A DNA stretch of 64,000 nt from Mixophyes australis (taxonomy: Eukaryota; Chordata; Amphibia; Anura; Limnodynastidae), in contig JAVHZZ010000006.1 of NCBI GenBank assembly GCA_036250195.1, positions 72,592,869-72,656,868 on the forward strand. The letters run 5' to 3'. The translations under genes were made by a program, and so were the position numbers. Within the stretch, counting starts at the first letter, position 1. Every line of letters starts with the position of its first letter. The notes below the pieces were generated by a model, which was not told where the DNA came from, did not search any database, and saw only the letters and a list, made by a program, of their open reading frames with translations. Shown here in pieces: positions 10,761-21,746 of the stretch.

Positions 10761-13700
10761 CTGTAGAGGGAGTAACAAATTAAACTCAGTGTTTTTTTTT
10801 TAAAGTTGCCATGACTAGCTCCAAACAACAAACCAGTATCAAACATGGGAGGCTCTTCTACTCAAGCTGGAGAAAAATACAATGAAAGACTAGAAACTTC
10901 GTTTATGGATTATATGTTTATCAAATATTTTTAACCATCTACACAGAACTTCGGAATTTGAGTGTCTCCAATTTAAAGTGTAATCCAATAACACAGTTCA
11001 AAGAAACCATGTTTATTAAAGTAAAGCAAAACATGCCACGTTACGTGAAAATAAGTGAAATTAATTCTCATAACTTTCAGTTCATTCATGACGGCTATGA
11101 AAAAATACGTTTTCAAATCCAGTCCTCACGGAGCATTAACAATGTAGTTTTTCCAGATCTCCTTGCTGGAGCACAGATTTATTCATTACGAACATAAAAA
11201 GGTGGTACCTATGTCACTTGTGACCTGGAAAAGCTGTACCGTTAGGGCTTCCCAAAGACAGGATTTGGGAAACATGAGTATAAGGTGATCCTCAATTAAG
11301 TTATACATTCCATCCTGGAACACATTCATAAGTCATGTCATACAAGCAGCAGGAGCATTTAGCTTGGGATTGTAAGATTGCAAGCAGGGCACGCTTACTT
11401 CATTGTCTGTTTGATAATATCCAATCTTGTTTTATTACTGTATTCGTTCACAATGCTGGCACAATAAAGAAATGTTAGGCCCAGTAAGCTGCATCATGGT
11501 GGTGCGTAGTGGAGAATGGAGTGTTTCAAGAGAGAAGAGACCAATAACAGTAGTAGAGTAGACCCCTGAACCTTTTAGCAAGAGATGGGTGTCATTATAG
11601 GTGCTTGTTTTCCAATGTAGAGGTAGTAATACAATACAGAGACAATATTTTCAAATACTTATATGCAGGTGCTGATGTCTTATCAGAATTTAGAGGAGTT
11701 TTGAACGTCCACTTTCCACTGCAGGTATTGAATTATGTATAGGTTTATGTCTTGTAATAAATCTGGGTTATATAATATGAATTTATGGAATGAAGAGACC
11801 CCCATTCAATTTTTTTTTTTTTATCTTTTAGCATATTCTGTGTTACTCATCTGGGTTCTTCCAAGACCAAGGCACTGCTTCCTTAATAAGGGATGGTTTC
11901 TTTGCAGGTTTATTTCTCCACACTGTGGGTTTTCTATTGATGGAAAATAGCTTTAAATCTTGAAAGAATTCAGTCTGTTCTTTTATGGATATATTTTGAC
12001 CACTGCATTCAATAAAAGGGTACCCCCAGCAATACCTAATTTGATGTAACCATAGAAATTCAGACCAGGTTTAAGTTCCTTTCTGCGTGATAATGTGTAA
12101 GGTGTTCGATTTGGATAGAAATAAAGTTTTGTATTGTATATGAGACGCAAGTGCACCATACACATTTAGGTCTTCCAACTAGTTAGACTAGTAAAAGGCG
12201 ATACTTAGCTTGATGCCATGGAGTGCTGGGTGGAATCTGTGAATGCTTCGATCCTTTCATTGGACGTCTGTATGGAGGGTCCAACGTGGTTGGTTCCGAT
12301 TCTCTGGTAAAATGGTGGGAATTGGTCCCCAAGTTCCAGTCGTGGTGATTAAATACAAAGTTAGACTAGGTTAATACCACTTTCTACCATATTCTGTTCT
12401 ATTTTCCATTTAATTTTATTCCATTATCTAATCCTTACCACTTTACAGCATCTCCCTCTTGCACTTGATATGATCTATGAAATCCGCATTAGTTAGAAAT
12501 GTATTTGTGTCTATGTAGAGGAAATTTCAGCTGCCATTATCACTTCTTTGGAGCAAAGGTGTAATCTGGTGATCACATCTCAGGGTGTTGTGCTCTGTGA
12601 GCTACCAGCAATCAGAGAGGTCAGGTATTATAATGCAGAATAAATCTTTAAGAAATGTATGCAAATCCACTATGGTCTCAGGGAACCCTTTAAGCATTTT
12701 TTTGTACTTGTGGGATCTGTTTTCTAAGTCTTCCTGATGATCTCTCAGATAATTATTCTTTAGGTATACAAATCGCTAATGGTGTTGTCAACTCTAATGT
12801 TTGTCTCTACATGCTGGACTCAAGTTCACAGGGCTGTGATATCTTTGGATAAAGACTCCACTGTTTTAGAAAGCTCAGACAGCAAGTGCATTTCAATACC
12901 AGCAAGTTTCTTGAGTTCAGTAGTTACCTCAAATAGCTCATCGTCTTCCTTGGAGTGCTGCAATGCATCTTGGGATACTGCTGCTTCCATAAGAAATCTG
13001 TTGGCTCAGGGTTCAATATGGACTTTTTCAGTTTAGATACAATACTATAAGACTGCTATAAATATGGCTCAGGTGAATATCATTTATCAAAGCGTTTGTT
13101 TGGTGAAAAGCAGTGTATTTCAAATAAAACTCAGCTGAGCAGGAGTTTGTTTTAAGCTGCCAGCACAAATCATACATGTGCCTCCCACATCAGTGAAATC
13201 TATGGTTTATTTGTTTCAGCGCAGACAGGAGCTTGTTTTGGTAATTCATTAGAATAGACATCTTTATTTTATGGAATAAATATTGGGGGGGGGGGGGGAA
13301 TTAAAAAGATAAAGAAATAAAACAAACCAAAAACTTTTCTATGATTGTTCCCATAGTTTCCTCACAATTACATACGAGACACACACACAGAGGGCTTTAT
13401 TTACATACACACACACCACCCTCGGCTCTATGGTATACCACCATTGTACATGGGTACAACATATCCCTGTGCACAAATGCTGACATTCACAAGAATGAGC
13501 GAGTTTCACAAACAAGGCGTGACAGAATGTCCCCTGCAAGGAGACACTGGATCTAAGTTTTAAAGGCAGTGAAGATCAAGTTTGGACCTTCCCTACCCTG
13601 CTACTGAGAACCCCACCATATAGTGGATTTCTGGTGATGGCATCACCTCGTTACACATCACCCCCCACCACCCCAAGGGTCTAACTATGTGGGTGTACAC

Positions 13701-14387
13701 TTATCAACCACAATAACTACATCGCTTTAGAGACAGCGCCTCCAAGCACAACAAATGTACTGTGGCCTGTCAGGAACAAGTTAAACTAGTGGATCCCAAA
13801 CTTATGTCAGTTCTAGGCACCCTTGGGGTCTCCATAATTTTTTCAAGGTACACTAAGCCAAAATATTTACCACATAGTCCCCTGCCTTGCACTCGCCGCA
13901 ACATACCTGTGAGATCGCGGCTGCACCCCAGGGAGTCGTGGCGCACAGTTTGCGAACCACTGAGTTAAACATAGAAACGGTTATTTATTGCTATAGATCT
14001 GAACTAAACCCAAAGTAATCAATCGGATATCTGCTTTCATTGTTTAGTTTGTATTATTAGGCTCAGATTTAAACTTTAGACGATTCACGTTGGTAAGTAA
14101 TAGAATTGTGTTTCCACAGTATGAATACACAATTGTTCTACACCACCCCCTTCCCCCATATATTCTTCACACATGCTACATTCACCCACAACTCAAAAAC
14201 TACATCTACCATAATTCCTCTAAATATTTCCCAATGAGCAACACCAGATCACGATCCTCCTTGCTATTGTGTGAATGTTTTTATACAGAATACATACATA
14301 ACATGTATGCACCCACCCCAACGGTCACAATGCTGTGTATCTGGCGCACTGCCTGCCCAGTAACCATAGGGAGTTAAAAGTACTTAC
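10761..14387 (-). other. Large intron of unidentified gene, with repeat debris
   Basis: Separates the phase-linked exons at 10760 and 14388. It contains a fragment of the 5210-type MITE (about 11240-11275), a T run at 11812-11822, a G run (about 13287-13300), a CA-rich tract (about 13377-13417) and a hAT MITE at 13787-13962. Minus-strand frames around 12780-12960 read as a leucine-rich coiled coil (for example LKKLAGIEMHLLSELSK). They may be a decayed LINE ORF1; this is weak. Confidence 0.5.
13787..13962. mobile_element. hAT-type MITE, copy A of the CAGTGGTTCCCAAAC-like family
   Basis: AGTTAAAC flanks both sides (13779-13786 and 13963-13970). The termini read TAGTGGATCCCAAAC and GTTTGCGAACCACTG. 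The interior matches the copies at 14964 and 17611 (shared GGCACCC...GGGTCTCCATAATTTTTTCAAGG). Nonautonomous and non-coding. Confidence 0.85.
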
Positions 14388-14542
14388 GTTTCTTTTCCAG
14401 TTTTTTGATTAGCTCTTCCCCTTCTAAGATACACTGCTTGTGCTGATCAGAGTCACTCTCCAACTTGAAAGCCTGGGATAACCGCTGTTTCAGAGTATCT
14501 TTTTCTTTACAATCAGATGGCTTGTGAAATCCATTTTTCCGC
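14388..14542 (-). CDS. Coiled-coil coding exon of unidentified gene
   Basis: This is a 155-nt exon with acceptor AATAG and consensus donor AAAC|GTAAGT. It enters by one base that completes the AA left by the 14679 exon (Lys) and leaves in phase 1. It encodes RKNGFHKPSDCKEKDTLKQR followed by LSQAFKLESDSDQHKQCILE and ends GEELIKKLEKK. It is strongly charged with heptad-like spacing, so a short coiled coil is likely. Phase compatibility on both sides is exact. Confidence 0.8.
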
Positions 14543-14678
14543 CTATTAAAGAAAAAAAAAAAAGGCTACTATGCAGTCGTTTTTCAAGTACAAATGAGTG
14601 TATGATGTAGTAACTAATTCTTAATAAAATAATGTGCAGATCACAAGCATTTTGATGAAAAGTATGGCTTTCACTCAC

Positions 14679-14788
14679 TTTGGTAAATTGCACTTGCAGG
14701 TCGGTGATAATTTATCTGCATGATGTAAGCAGGGCATCATCTCCGATATACTGCTCTTTTTAATGTTCCCAAGCCAATCCAAAATCCT
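14679..14788 (-). CDS. Upstream coding exon of unidentified gene
   Basis: This is a 110-nt exon with acceptor TTTCTAG and donor AAA|GTGAGT. It encodes RILDWLGNIKKSSISEMMPC and then LHHADKLSPTCKCNLPK. It enters in phase 0 and exits after two bases of a Lys codon, matching the next exon. Two Met codons (SEMM) lie inside. Translation could start there if the upstream exon is untranslated, but the Trp/Leu-rich segment before them looks coding, so a further upstream coding exon is possible. Confidence 0.75.
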
Positions 14789-14963
14789 CTAGAAATAAAA
14801 ACAGGCAATCGAATACCAAAACCTATAAAACTAGACAATACAGAAATATCACCATCAGGAACCACAAATGGAATGAATCACTTTCTAGTACACCTATACT
14901 AGTGGTTTCCACTATACTGGGCTCGTTTCATAACAGTGCTATGTGCACAAGATTGCTCTAACA

Positions 14964-15150
14964 CAGTGGATCCCAAACTTTCTCAGTTCAAGGCACCCTT
15001 AGGGTCTCCATAATTTTTTCAAGGCACCCCTAAGCCAAAATAATTACCAAGTAGTCCCCCGCTTTGCTTACCACCAGCCCTGTCCGTGGCACCCCTGTGA
15101 GATCGCTGAGGCACCCCAGGGAGCCACAGCACACAGTTTGGGAACCACTG
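14964..15150. mobile_element. hAT-type MITE, copy B
   Basis: Perfect 8-bp duplications CTCTAACA lie at 14956-14963 and 15151-15158. The termini are CAGTGGATCCCAAAC and GTTTGGGAACCACTG. It has the same family interior as copies A and C (GGCACCCCTGTGAGATCGCTG). It lies in the intron just upstream of the 14788 exon. Confidence 0.9.
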
Positions 15151-15498
15151 CTCTAACATGTAGGAGTCAGATGTTTTCTTACACTCTCTGCATTATACTA
15201 TAAAATACAAACAAAACTATTGTTCTTAGCTAGGCTAGATGAGAGTCAGAACAGAATGGTGTCATAAAATATGCTTTAATGACCTGCAGTCTAACACAGG
15301 TTATAACAATATAAAAAAAAATCCTGGTACATACTTTTAAAAAATATTGTCTGTACAGATGCAAAGCACAAGTATCAATAAGACAAGGTTCAGATTTGGA
15401 GAGGATGACAGTTGTAGAAGTTGATGAGCAGATCTGGGGGATGAAAGAGATAAAAGATGGTTAGCTGTTGTGTCCTTTGTGCCATTTCCTTAAACTTT

Positions 15499-15972
15499 GG
15501 GGCTTATTTATTAAGCTACTTTTAGTCTAAAATGCCATTTTTAGGGGATAACCACATTTTTAAGTATGGTAGTTATTTATAACTAAAGGACCACAAAAAA
15601 TATCGTTGATATCTGCTGTGGCCCCACTATTATTGTATGCAAAAGCAGTTAACAAGAACGTGTCTGCAACAGCGAACACCATGTGAAGCCTATGGGGCGA
15701 GTACTGCGGTAGAGGTATCTTCTGATCCCTCGACACAGCTGAACTTCTCACCCCTCTGGTCACTATCTTAAGTATGTCTCTGCGCATGTGCAAAGCAACC
15801 TTGACATAGTGACCGGAGATAAGAGCCCGACAATGGGACTTTTAAAGCAAGTGAAATCATCGCCGGGACAGCCTCCTGTCGGACGCACTGTCCCTGGATG
15901 ATTTTTTTTAATAAATGGCGCGAAAAATCATTTGTTATTGTTGCAAAACCCTGTTAATTAATAAATATGCCC
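15499..15972. mobile_element. MITE with GGGC(A/T)TATTTATTAA-type ends
   Basis: The left end GGGGCTTATTTATTAAGCT and right end TTAATTAATAAATATGCCC are inverted, and TTA-like duplications flank them. A central section with frequent CG dinucleotides (about 15650-15870) has no coding. This fits a Harbinger/piggyBac-type nonautonomous element; the superfamily is not certain. Confidence 0.6.
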
Positions 15973-15993
15973 TTACGTGAAAAAAACAACTTA

Positions 15994-16191
15994 GAGGGAG
16001 ATTCAATTAGCCATGAAGTGTGTTCTGAACATCCACAAGACACTTTGCATTGGGGTATGGCAGAAATCTACACTCATTTTTCCTCGAACCCCATAGAGAT
16101 GCGAGGGAAAATTAGTGGAGATTTCTACCATAATTGCCAGCAATGTGTGGGTTGAGATGTCCGCACTGCACATCGCCAATTTAATTCCCCC
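15994..16191. mobile_element. Harbinger-like MITE with TTA duplication
   Basis: TTA occurs directly on both sides (15991-15993 and 16192-16194). The ends GAGGGAGATTCAATTAGCC and GCCAATTTAATTCCCCC are inverted and related to the element at 19922-20280. The interior folds back around a region near 16095. Confidence 0.65.
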
Positions 16192-17166
16192 TTAGTGTTG
16201 AAAAAAAACAAACATATCTCCCCCTTATACTGCAAAATCCATGACCACTGCATGTATTATAGATGTCACAGCTTATCTGGCTGAAAATCTGGAAAGCCTG
16301 TATAAGCGCCAGGATCCGAGGGTAAACAAAGTCCGAATATGACACTGGCCTGAGGGGGAATTGAGGGCTTCACAACTTTCATATCTGGTGCTGTCAATGA
16401 CAGCACCAGAAGGTATCACTGACCAATCAGCACATGTAATTGTGACTTGTTCCATTATTATTAAATTAATAACATACACTGTCATTTATAGCAAATACCA
16501 ACTGCATTGTAAATATCTTAACAGTTCACTCCTTGTATTAGAATTCACTCCTGTTCCAGTTTTGTTTCTCATTTCTATTTCAAGGAAGTGCTAGCACAGA
16601 TTTTACACAAAACAACTCAAAAAGAGAAAAAAAAGGAGAAATAGCAGTTATCCACTAGTGGTTTACATGTGGACCATTAATTAAAACCAGTGAAATATCA
16701 AAATATATATATAGCATTGTGAAATGTAGAAAAATAATTCAACCATTTGGAAAACTAGTCAAAATTTGGTAAACTTCATACAAGGGCAAATGTAGCATTT
16801 TCCACAAGTGGTTCCCACCTTTTAGTGGCCAAAAAATATTACAATTCTCTGTATACAGATACCCTATATATTCTATTTACAGCATATAGTACACGCATGC
16901 TATATGCCCCCTGCTCCAGTGATGTATACGTGTGCAGACCTAGACATGGGAGTGTACACACGTCCGTCATATAGGTAACATACAGTGTACAGGGGGAGCT
17001 CACCCCCCCTCACCTAATGTGTATGCGGCTCTAACAGCTCACCCCATATAGAGACACGATCACACTAGCAGGCACCGAGGCGGGACGGTACATAAGTACA
17101 TTTACAGGATCAGACAATGTCAGTGCTACGAGTTCATGGATTAAAAGAATATAAAGCGCTACTTAC
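16192..17166. other. Intronic or promoter-flanking sequence with a short hairpin
   Basis: A 13-bp perfect stem with a one-base spacer (TCTGGTGCTGTCA / TGACAGCACCAGA) lies at about 16383-16409. The region 16850-17150 is richer in CG dinucleotides as the candidate promoter is approached. No coding was recognised. Confidence 0.4.
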
Positions 17167-17330
17167 CGGGCAGTTTAGAAAGTTGTATCCGGTGTAAGTA
17201 GTGTAAACAGAAGTGATATACCTATCAGAACCGAAGAGGTGTATCACTTATGTATACACTACCCCACCGGACACCCTGTCCCCGTCTAGGTCTGTATAAT
17301 ACTGACTAGCGAGCTGTAAGATGGCGCCGG
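17167..17330 (-). promoter_or_regulatory. Candidate first exon and TATA-less promoter of unidentified gene
   Basis: A consensus donor (CTGCCCG|GTAAGT, exon end 17167) lies beside a CG-richer region. On the minus strand the 50 nt before the donor are open in the phase needed for the 14788 exon (YTTYTGYNFLNCP joined to RILDW). An in-frame TAA lies just upstream and no ATG is in that frame, so this may be an untranslated first exon. YY1-like motifs (AAGATGGCGCC near 17320, AACATGGCCGC near 17354) are typical of TATA-less promoters, possibly bidirectional. The exact transcription start is unknown. Confidence 0.4.
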
Positions 17331-17780
17331 CTGTCACACAACCCCACCCGTAAACATGGCCGCTATGACGCAGGACATTCACAAGACGTGAGGCAAGATG
17401 ACAAGCTAAAATGGAATCCGGTCCCCGAACAGGTTATGGGTTGTCACAGGTGCCAACTGTACAAAGTAACCTTGTATCGGCACTAAGTTTAGTGGTACCT
17501 CACAGCTGTTATATGGAAATGTTTAATGCTTAGAACTTGAACTAGAACTTCTGGTGAGAACCTTCTGCTGCTCACCAGTGAGTTTTGAGACACACTGAAA
17601 CACACTATAACAGTGGTTCACAAAATTTTGCAGTTCGCAGCACCCTTAGAGTCTCCAAATTTTTTTCAAGGCACCCCTCCAAAATAATTACTGAGCAGTC
17701 CTGTTTTAGAAGTAGTTGGGTCAAAAAATTGTAATAAGTATTTAGGTCAGGACAGAAATACTTATTTAGTTGTATGCAAA

Positions 17781-18300
17781 AATGCCCCCTCTGCATCCAG
17801 ACACACTGCCCTCTGTCACACTGTCCCCCCTCCTCTGCTCTCTGTCATGCTGTCCCCCCTCCTGCTCTCTGTCACGCTGTCCCCCCTCCTCTGCTCTCTG
17901 TCACACTGTCCCCCTCCTCTGCCCTCTCTAACGCTGTCCCCTCCTCGGCCCTCTCTCACGCTGTCCCCCTCCTCTGCCCTCTCTCACGCTGTCCCCCTCC
18001 TCTGCCCTCTCTCACGCTGTCCCCCTCCTCTGCCCTCTCTCACGCTGTCCCCCTACTCTGCCCCGCTGTTCCTCTCCTCTGCCCTCTCTCGCGCTGTCCC
18101 CCTCCTCTGCCTTCTCTCAAGCTGTCCCCCTCCTCTGCCCTCTCTCATGCTGTCCCCCTCCTCTGCCCCGCTGTCCCCCTCCTCTGCCCTCTCTCATGCT
18201 GTCCCTCTCCTCTGCTGTCTCTCAAGCTGTCCCCCTCCTCTGCCCTCTCTCACGCTGTCCCCTCCTCTGCCCTCTCTCACGCTGTCACGATCCCTCTCAG
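17781..18300. repeat. 28-bp pyrimidine-rich minisatellite (~18 copies)
   Basis: The unit approximates CTGTCCCCCTCCTCTGCCCT followed by CTCTCACG, with substitutions and a few shortened copies. It lies wholly inside hAT MITE copy C. Open frames across it (Pro/Leu/Ser-rich) are products of the repeat and not genes. Confidence 0.9.
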
Positions 18301-18311
18301 TCTGCCCCGCG

Positions 18312-18508
18312 CCAGCCATAGAAAAATATAAAGAACACAAAGACTTACCAATCCGCGCGGCGCCGGGACCCAGCATCCTCCTCTCTCCCGCAGTTTGTCA
18401 CTGAATATTGACGTCAGTGACAGCTGCGGGAGAGAGGAGGATGCTGGGTCCCGGCGGTGCACGGATTGGTAAGTTTTTGTGTTCTTTATTTTTTCTTTGG
18501 CTGGCCCG
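18312..18508. repeat. Long GC-rich inverted repeat (~85-bp arms)
   Basis: The left arm (about 18312-18404) and right arm (about 18419-18508) are near-perfect reverse complements, including CAGCATCCTCCTCTCTCCCG. The short centre contains TGACGTCA, a CRE-type octamer, at about 18409-18416. This is a strong cruciform candidate inside hAT copy C. Confidence 0.85.
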
Positions 18509-18734
18509 TGGCACCCCTGTGACAGCGCAGGAGCCGCGGCGCACACTTTGGGACCCGCCGCACTATACACTAGACCTGTTAATTAGATGTTGTGATACAA
18601 CTGGGCACACCAGCTGCCAACGCGTTTATATAATTTCCAGGGACACATCACTATTGTGTATTGAAGCACATAACATACATTATTTTGGCAGACACTGTAG
18701 TCCCCATCCGATCATGTTTTCTGAATTTGACTAT

Positions 18735-19015
18735 AAGCATAGTTGCCTACTCTCCCGGTATGTCTGGGAGCCTCCCGAATTTTTGGGAGCTCTCCCGGAC
18801 TCCCGAGAGAGCAGGACAATCTACCGAATCATGCCCGTTAGTTGATGTGGGGGCGGGGCTAAATGGGACATCCTGGCCCTGTCCCTGTAGTGATACGCCC
18901 GAATGGACAGCGTTTGACAGAAGGCGGGGCCTAATGACGCAAATCTCGCGCATCGCCCCCATGACGGAACCCCATCCTGACAGCTTGATGCCAATGTTGG
19001 AAAGTATGCTATAAT
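18735..19015. mobile_element. Interspersed repeat with TGCCTACTCTCCCGG end
   Basis: It begins TTGCCTACTCTCCCGGTATG and contains fold-back segments (CTCCCGAATTTTTGGGAG). A second, diverged copy lies at 53803-54115. It is a nonautonomous DNA element by its hairpin ends and lack of coding. The superfamily is not certain. Confidence 0.55.
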
Positions 19016-19921
19016 GTACTTTTTTGTATGAAATATACAATATTAACTTTAAAAAGATGGTAATAATTGCATCTAATATCCAGAAAAAACATGCATTTCA
19101 CTGTGTAGGTCACTAAACTTAAAATGTGACTTAAAAGTTACTTTTCCAGCTAAGGTCTACCTCAGTCACATTTACATAAATATGCCCTTATTGTATACCT
19201 CCCAACGTTTTCTAAAATCTCAAAAGAGGGGAAAAATAGTTTTAACCAAACCTTGCCCATAAACACATTTTAATAAAAACCCAGGCACTTTTCTGTTAAG
19301 CCCTGCCTCTTTTATGACCTGCAAATTTGCATATGGATGGAAGCGTAAGTCTTTTTGTGTGCTTGCAGGGTATGGAAATTAGTATTTTGCTTAAAAAGGC
19401 ACACATTTGTCCAAGTAAACATGAGTCCCAATGTGTTGACACTTGGACCATAGATCACATAGCTGGCATTACAGTTAATAAAGTTCTTTATCATAAAACT
19501 TTCTTTAGACACTTCAGAAATTATTTCAGATGTTCTATGTAATATGTATTTGCAAGTGGTATATTTTTGTATACATTGTGAAACATAATCAGACATGCTG
19601 TATAGTACAATACAAGACATATTGCACAAGATCTTACATCCTACGCTATTTTTCAAGCACTGCACTACTCATGTATCACTTTACCAAGACAACAGTTTCA
19701 ACAAGCAATTAATGTGAGGGGGAGGTAGGTGAAGAGGGTAAGGGGGGGTGAGATAACAGGCCCGAAGCTTTATTGGTCGACAGACACGTTTAAGTGGAGG
19801 GTGCATAAATAAAGGCGAGACAGTCATCAAAACTTCAAACAGTGTGATGGGGGAATGGAATGGAGGGAGTTAGGGATGGGGAGTCACAGGCCCAAAGCTT
19901 TATTGAAAAATCAGACACATA
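19016..19921. other. Unassigned intergenic sequence
   Basis: No gene was recognised. A repeat-like segment near 19195-19330 (containing ACCTCCCAACGTTTTCTAAA) resembles a common frog interspersed repeat. A G-rich pair of similar ~100-bp segments, both containing CAAAGCTTTATTG or GAAGCTTTATTGG, lies at about 19740-19920. Confidence 0.35.
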
Positions 19922-20280
19922 GGGGGAATTCAATTGGCCTACACACTACCGTTATTACGGTAATAGTGTGCTTAACGTTATTACAGTAGTTTCATTGCCG
20001 GCTTTTTGCTCGCAGTTCCCTGAGCTGCGAGCAGAAATCCGGGTTATCTTTACCGTAATAACGGTAATAGAGTTATAGCGGCGCTACTTCGGGGGAAGGG
20101 GGAATTCAATTCCCCCCAGAGTAACACTGCGCTAAACCTATTACCTTTAATACGGTAATTTTCACCCTGTTTTCAAAAAGCCAGGGTTGCAGTTACCGTA
20201 TTAACGGTAAGTATACGCACTATTACCGTAATATTGCGCAGGCCGCGTTATTTTTGTCAGCGGCCAATTGAATTCCCCCC
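19922..20280. mobile_element. Palindromic MITE (GGGGGAATTCAATTGGC ends)
   Basis: The ends GGGGGAATTCAATTGGCC and GGCCAATTGAATTCCCCCC are perfect inverses. The interior is built of inverted and repeated ACCGTAATAACGGTAAT-type blocks, with a second GGGGGAATTCAATTCCCCCC junction near 20098-20120. This suggests two head-to-head units. CATA flanks both sides. It inserted at or next to the 3' end of the Tx1 LINE. Confidence 0.75.
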
Positions 20281-20281
20281 C

Positions 20282-20994
20282 ATAGAGGGAGAAGGGGAAG
20301 AAGGAGAAGAATCTTCTTCCTCAGAACTGTCCATGATGCAATAGTCTTTAAGAAGGCTGTGGATCAGCCTGCGACAGTCCTGGATAGACATCTTCTCCCT
20401 TGTCAAAATGAGGCGATTACTGGCAAGCCATAAAGCTTCCTTGAAACAGTTGATCCTGGGTTGCCTCATAGGTGTGGGTTCCAGGAAATAATCCATTAAA
20501 GACCGAATGATATAAAAAGGCAAGTCCTGGGAACACTGGCTCTGAATTCATGTTCCAGGGCATCCAACAGTGCCTTTGTATAGAGGCAAGCTCCCCTGGA
20601 TAGCCATCCATGCCAAGTATTTGTGAATATTGATCAGCCTCTTAGAGGCCACATTCTTCCAAACCTATTTTGCAGTTGCTGCAGGGAGCTCTGGAACAGA
20701 CACCGTCACATCCTTAGCTCTGATGAGCTTGTGGATAGTTTTAGACTTCTGCAAGTCTGGTTTAACTCCTTCCAGATAGTGCTCCCTCACAAATTGTCTA
20801 ACATCCAGGTAGAACCAGGGAGTGGTCCAGTTGTAAGGAAAGGAGCTATCCCACTTGTCCCAGCTAAGGCCCCTCCAAAGGGGCAGGAGGAAAAAGCAAT
20901 ACATGGCGTTCCCAGCAGAGCTGTTGTTCTTTTCAATCAGAGTCCTGCGTATGCAGTTACAAATTAAAAAGACTCGCAACATGGTGGGCATATC
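20282..20994 (-). pseudogene. Tx1-clade LINE, ORF2 C-terminal part (left half of split element)
   Basis: On the minus strand this reads MPTMLRVFLICNCIRRTLIE, then GNAMYCFFLLPLWRGLSWDK, SSFPYNWTTPWFYLDVRQFV, and further down ALWLASNRLILTREKMSIQD. This is the conserved C-terminal region of Tx1-type LINE ORF2. It continues the reverse-transcriptase part at 26723-27648, from which it is separated by an inserted hAT element with GGCATATC duplications. Frames are shifted several times, so it is inactive. Confidence 0.75.
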
Positions 20995-21746
20995 CAGGGC
21001 CTGATTAAGGGTTCTGGCCGCCCTAGGCTAATACGGCCGCAGCGCCCCCCTCCCCCTCCTCCGAATATATAGGTGTATAGGAACTAGAGATGGTCACTGA
21101 CCCCCGTGTTTTGGTTTTGGATTCGGTTTTGGATCTGGATTACCGTCGTGTTTTGGTTGTGGTTTTGCAAAACCGCCATTGCGTGTTTTGGTTTTGGTTT
21201 TGGTTTTGTTTGGTTTTGTTTTGCTATTTTGTTGGAAAATACATGTTTTTGTGCCTAAAATAACCCAATTTAGTGCTCCAACTGTTTTAGAGATAAGTAA
21301 TCTAATTGTTGAGGTAATAAATCATCCAAAAAAACTGTTTAATTCTTCGTTGGTAGGCCTTCATTTATTCTACACACAAAACAGATTGTCTTCCTCTCCA
21401 TCTATGCATATTGGCAATGCAGCCATCGTCTTTGAATCTATATTACACCCTACACTTATAGTTAAATATGTAAAGAAATGGAAAAAGACAGTTTGCTTTC
21501 TGTCTCTATAGGCCCCCTCCACTTTTTTAAAAAAACAAAAAATTCAGCCATTATAGACTGTACAATATTAATTGACATGGAGAAAGCCAGTTTGGTTTCT
21601 GTCTCTCTAGGCCCCCCTCCACTTGTATAAAATACTAATAAATTCAGCCGTTATATACTGTACAATATAAATTGAATTGGACAAAGGCAGTTTGGTATCT
21701 GTCTGCATCAGATCCTCTCTCCACTAGGAGTAAAATAGAAAACTAT

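Larger units (their letters stand above)
17611..18560. mobile_element. Expanded hAT-type MITE, copy C
   Basis: CACTATA(A/C) flanks both ends (17603-17610 and 18561-18568). The left end CAGTGGTTCACAAAATTT and the right portion GGCACCCCTGTGACAGCGCA...CACACTTTGGGACC match copies A and B, which are under 190 bp. This copy is 950 bp because its middle has gained a 28-bp minisatellite (about 17781-18300) and a long palindrome (about 18312-18508). Confidence 0.8.

Noticed and set aside
17774..18404. Two 185-codon Pro/Leu/Ser-rich open frames
   Set aside because: They run through the 28-bp minisatellite; openness comes from the repeat unit, and there is no start context, domain or splice support.
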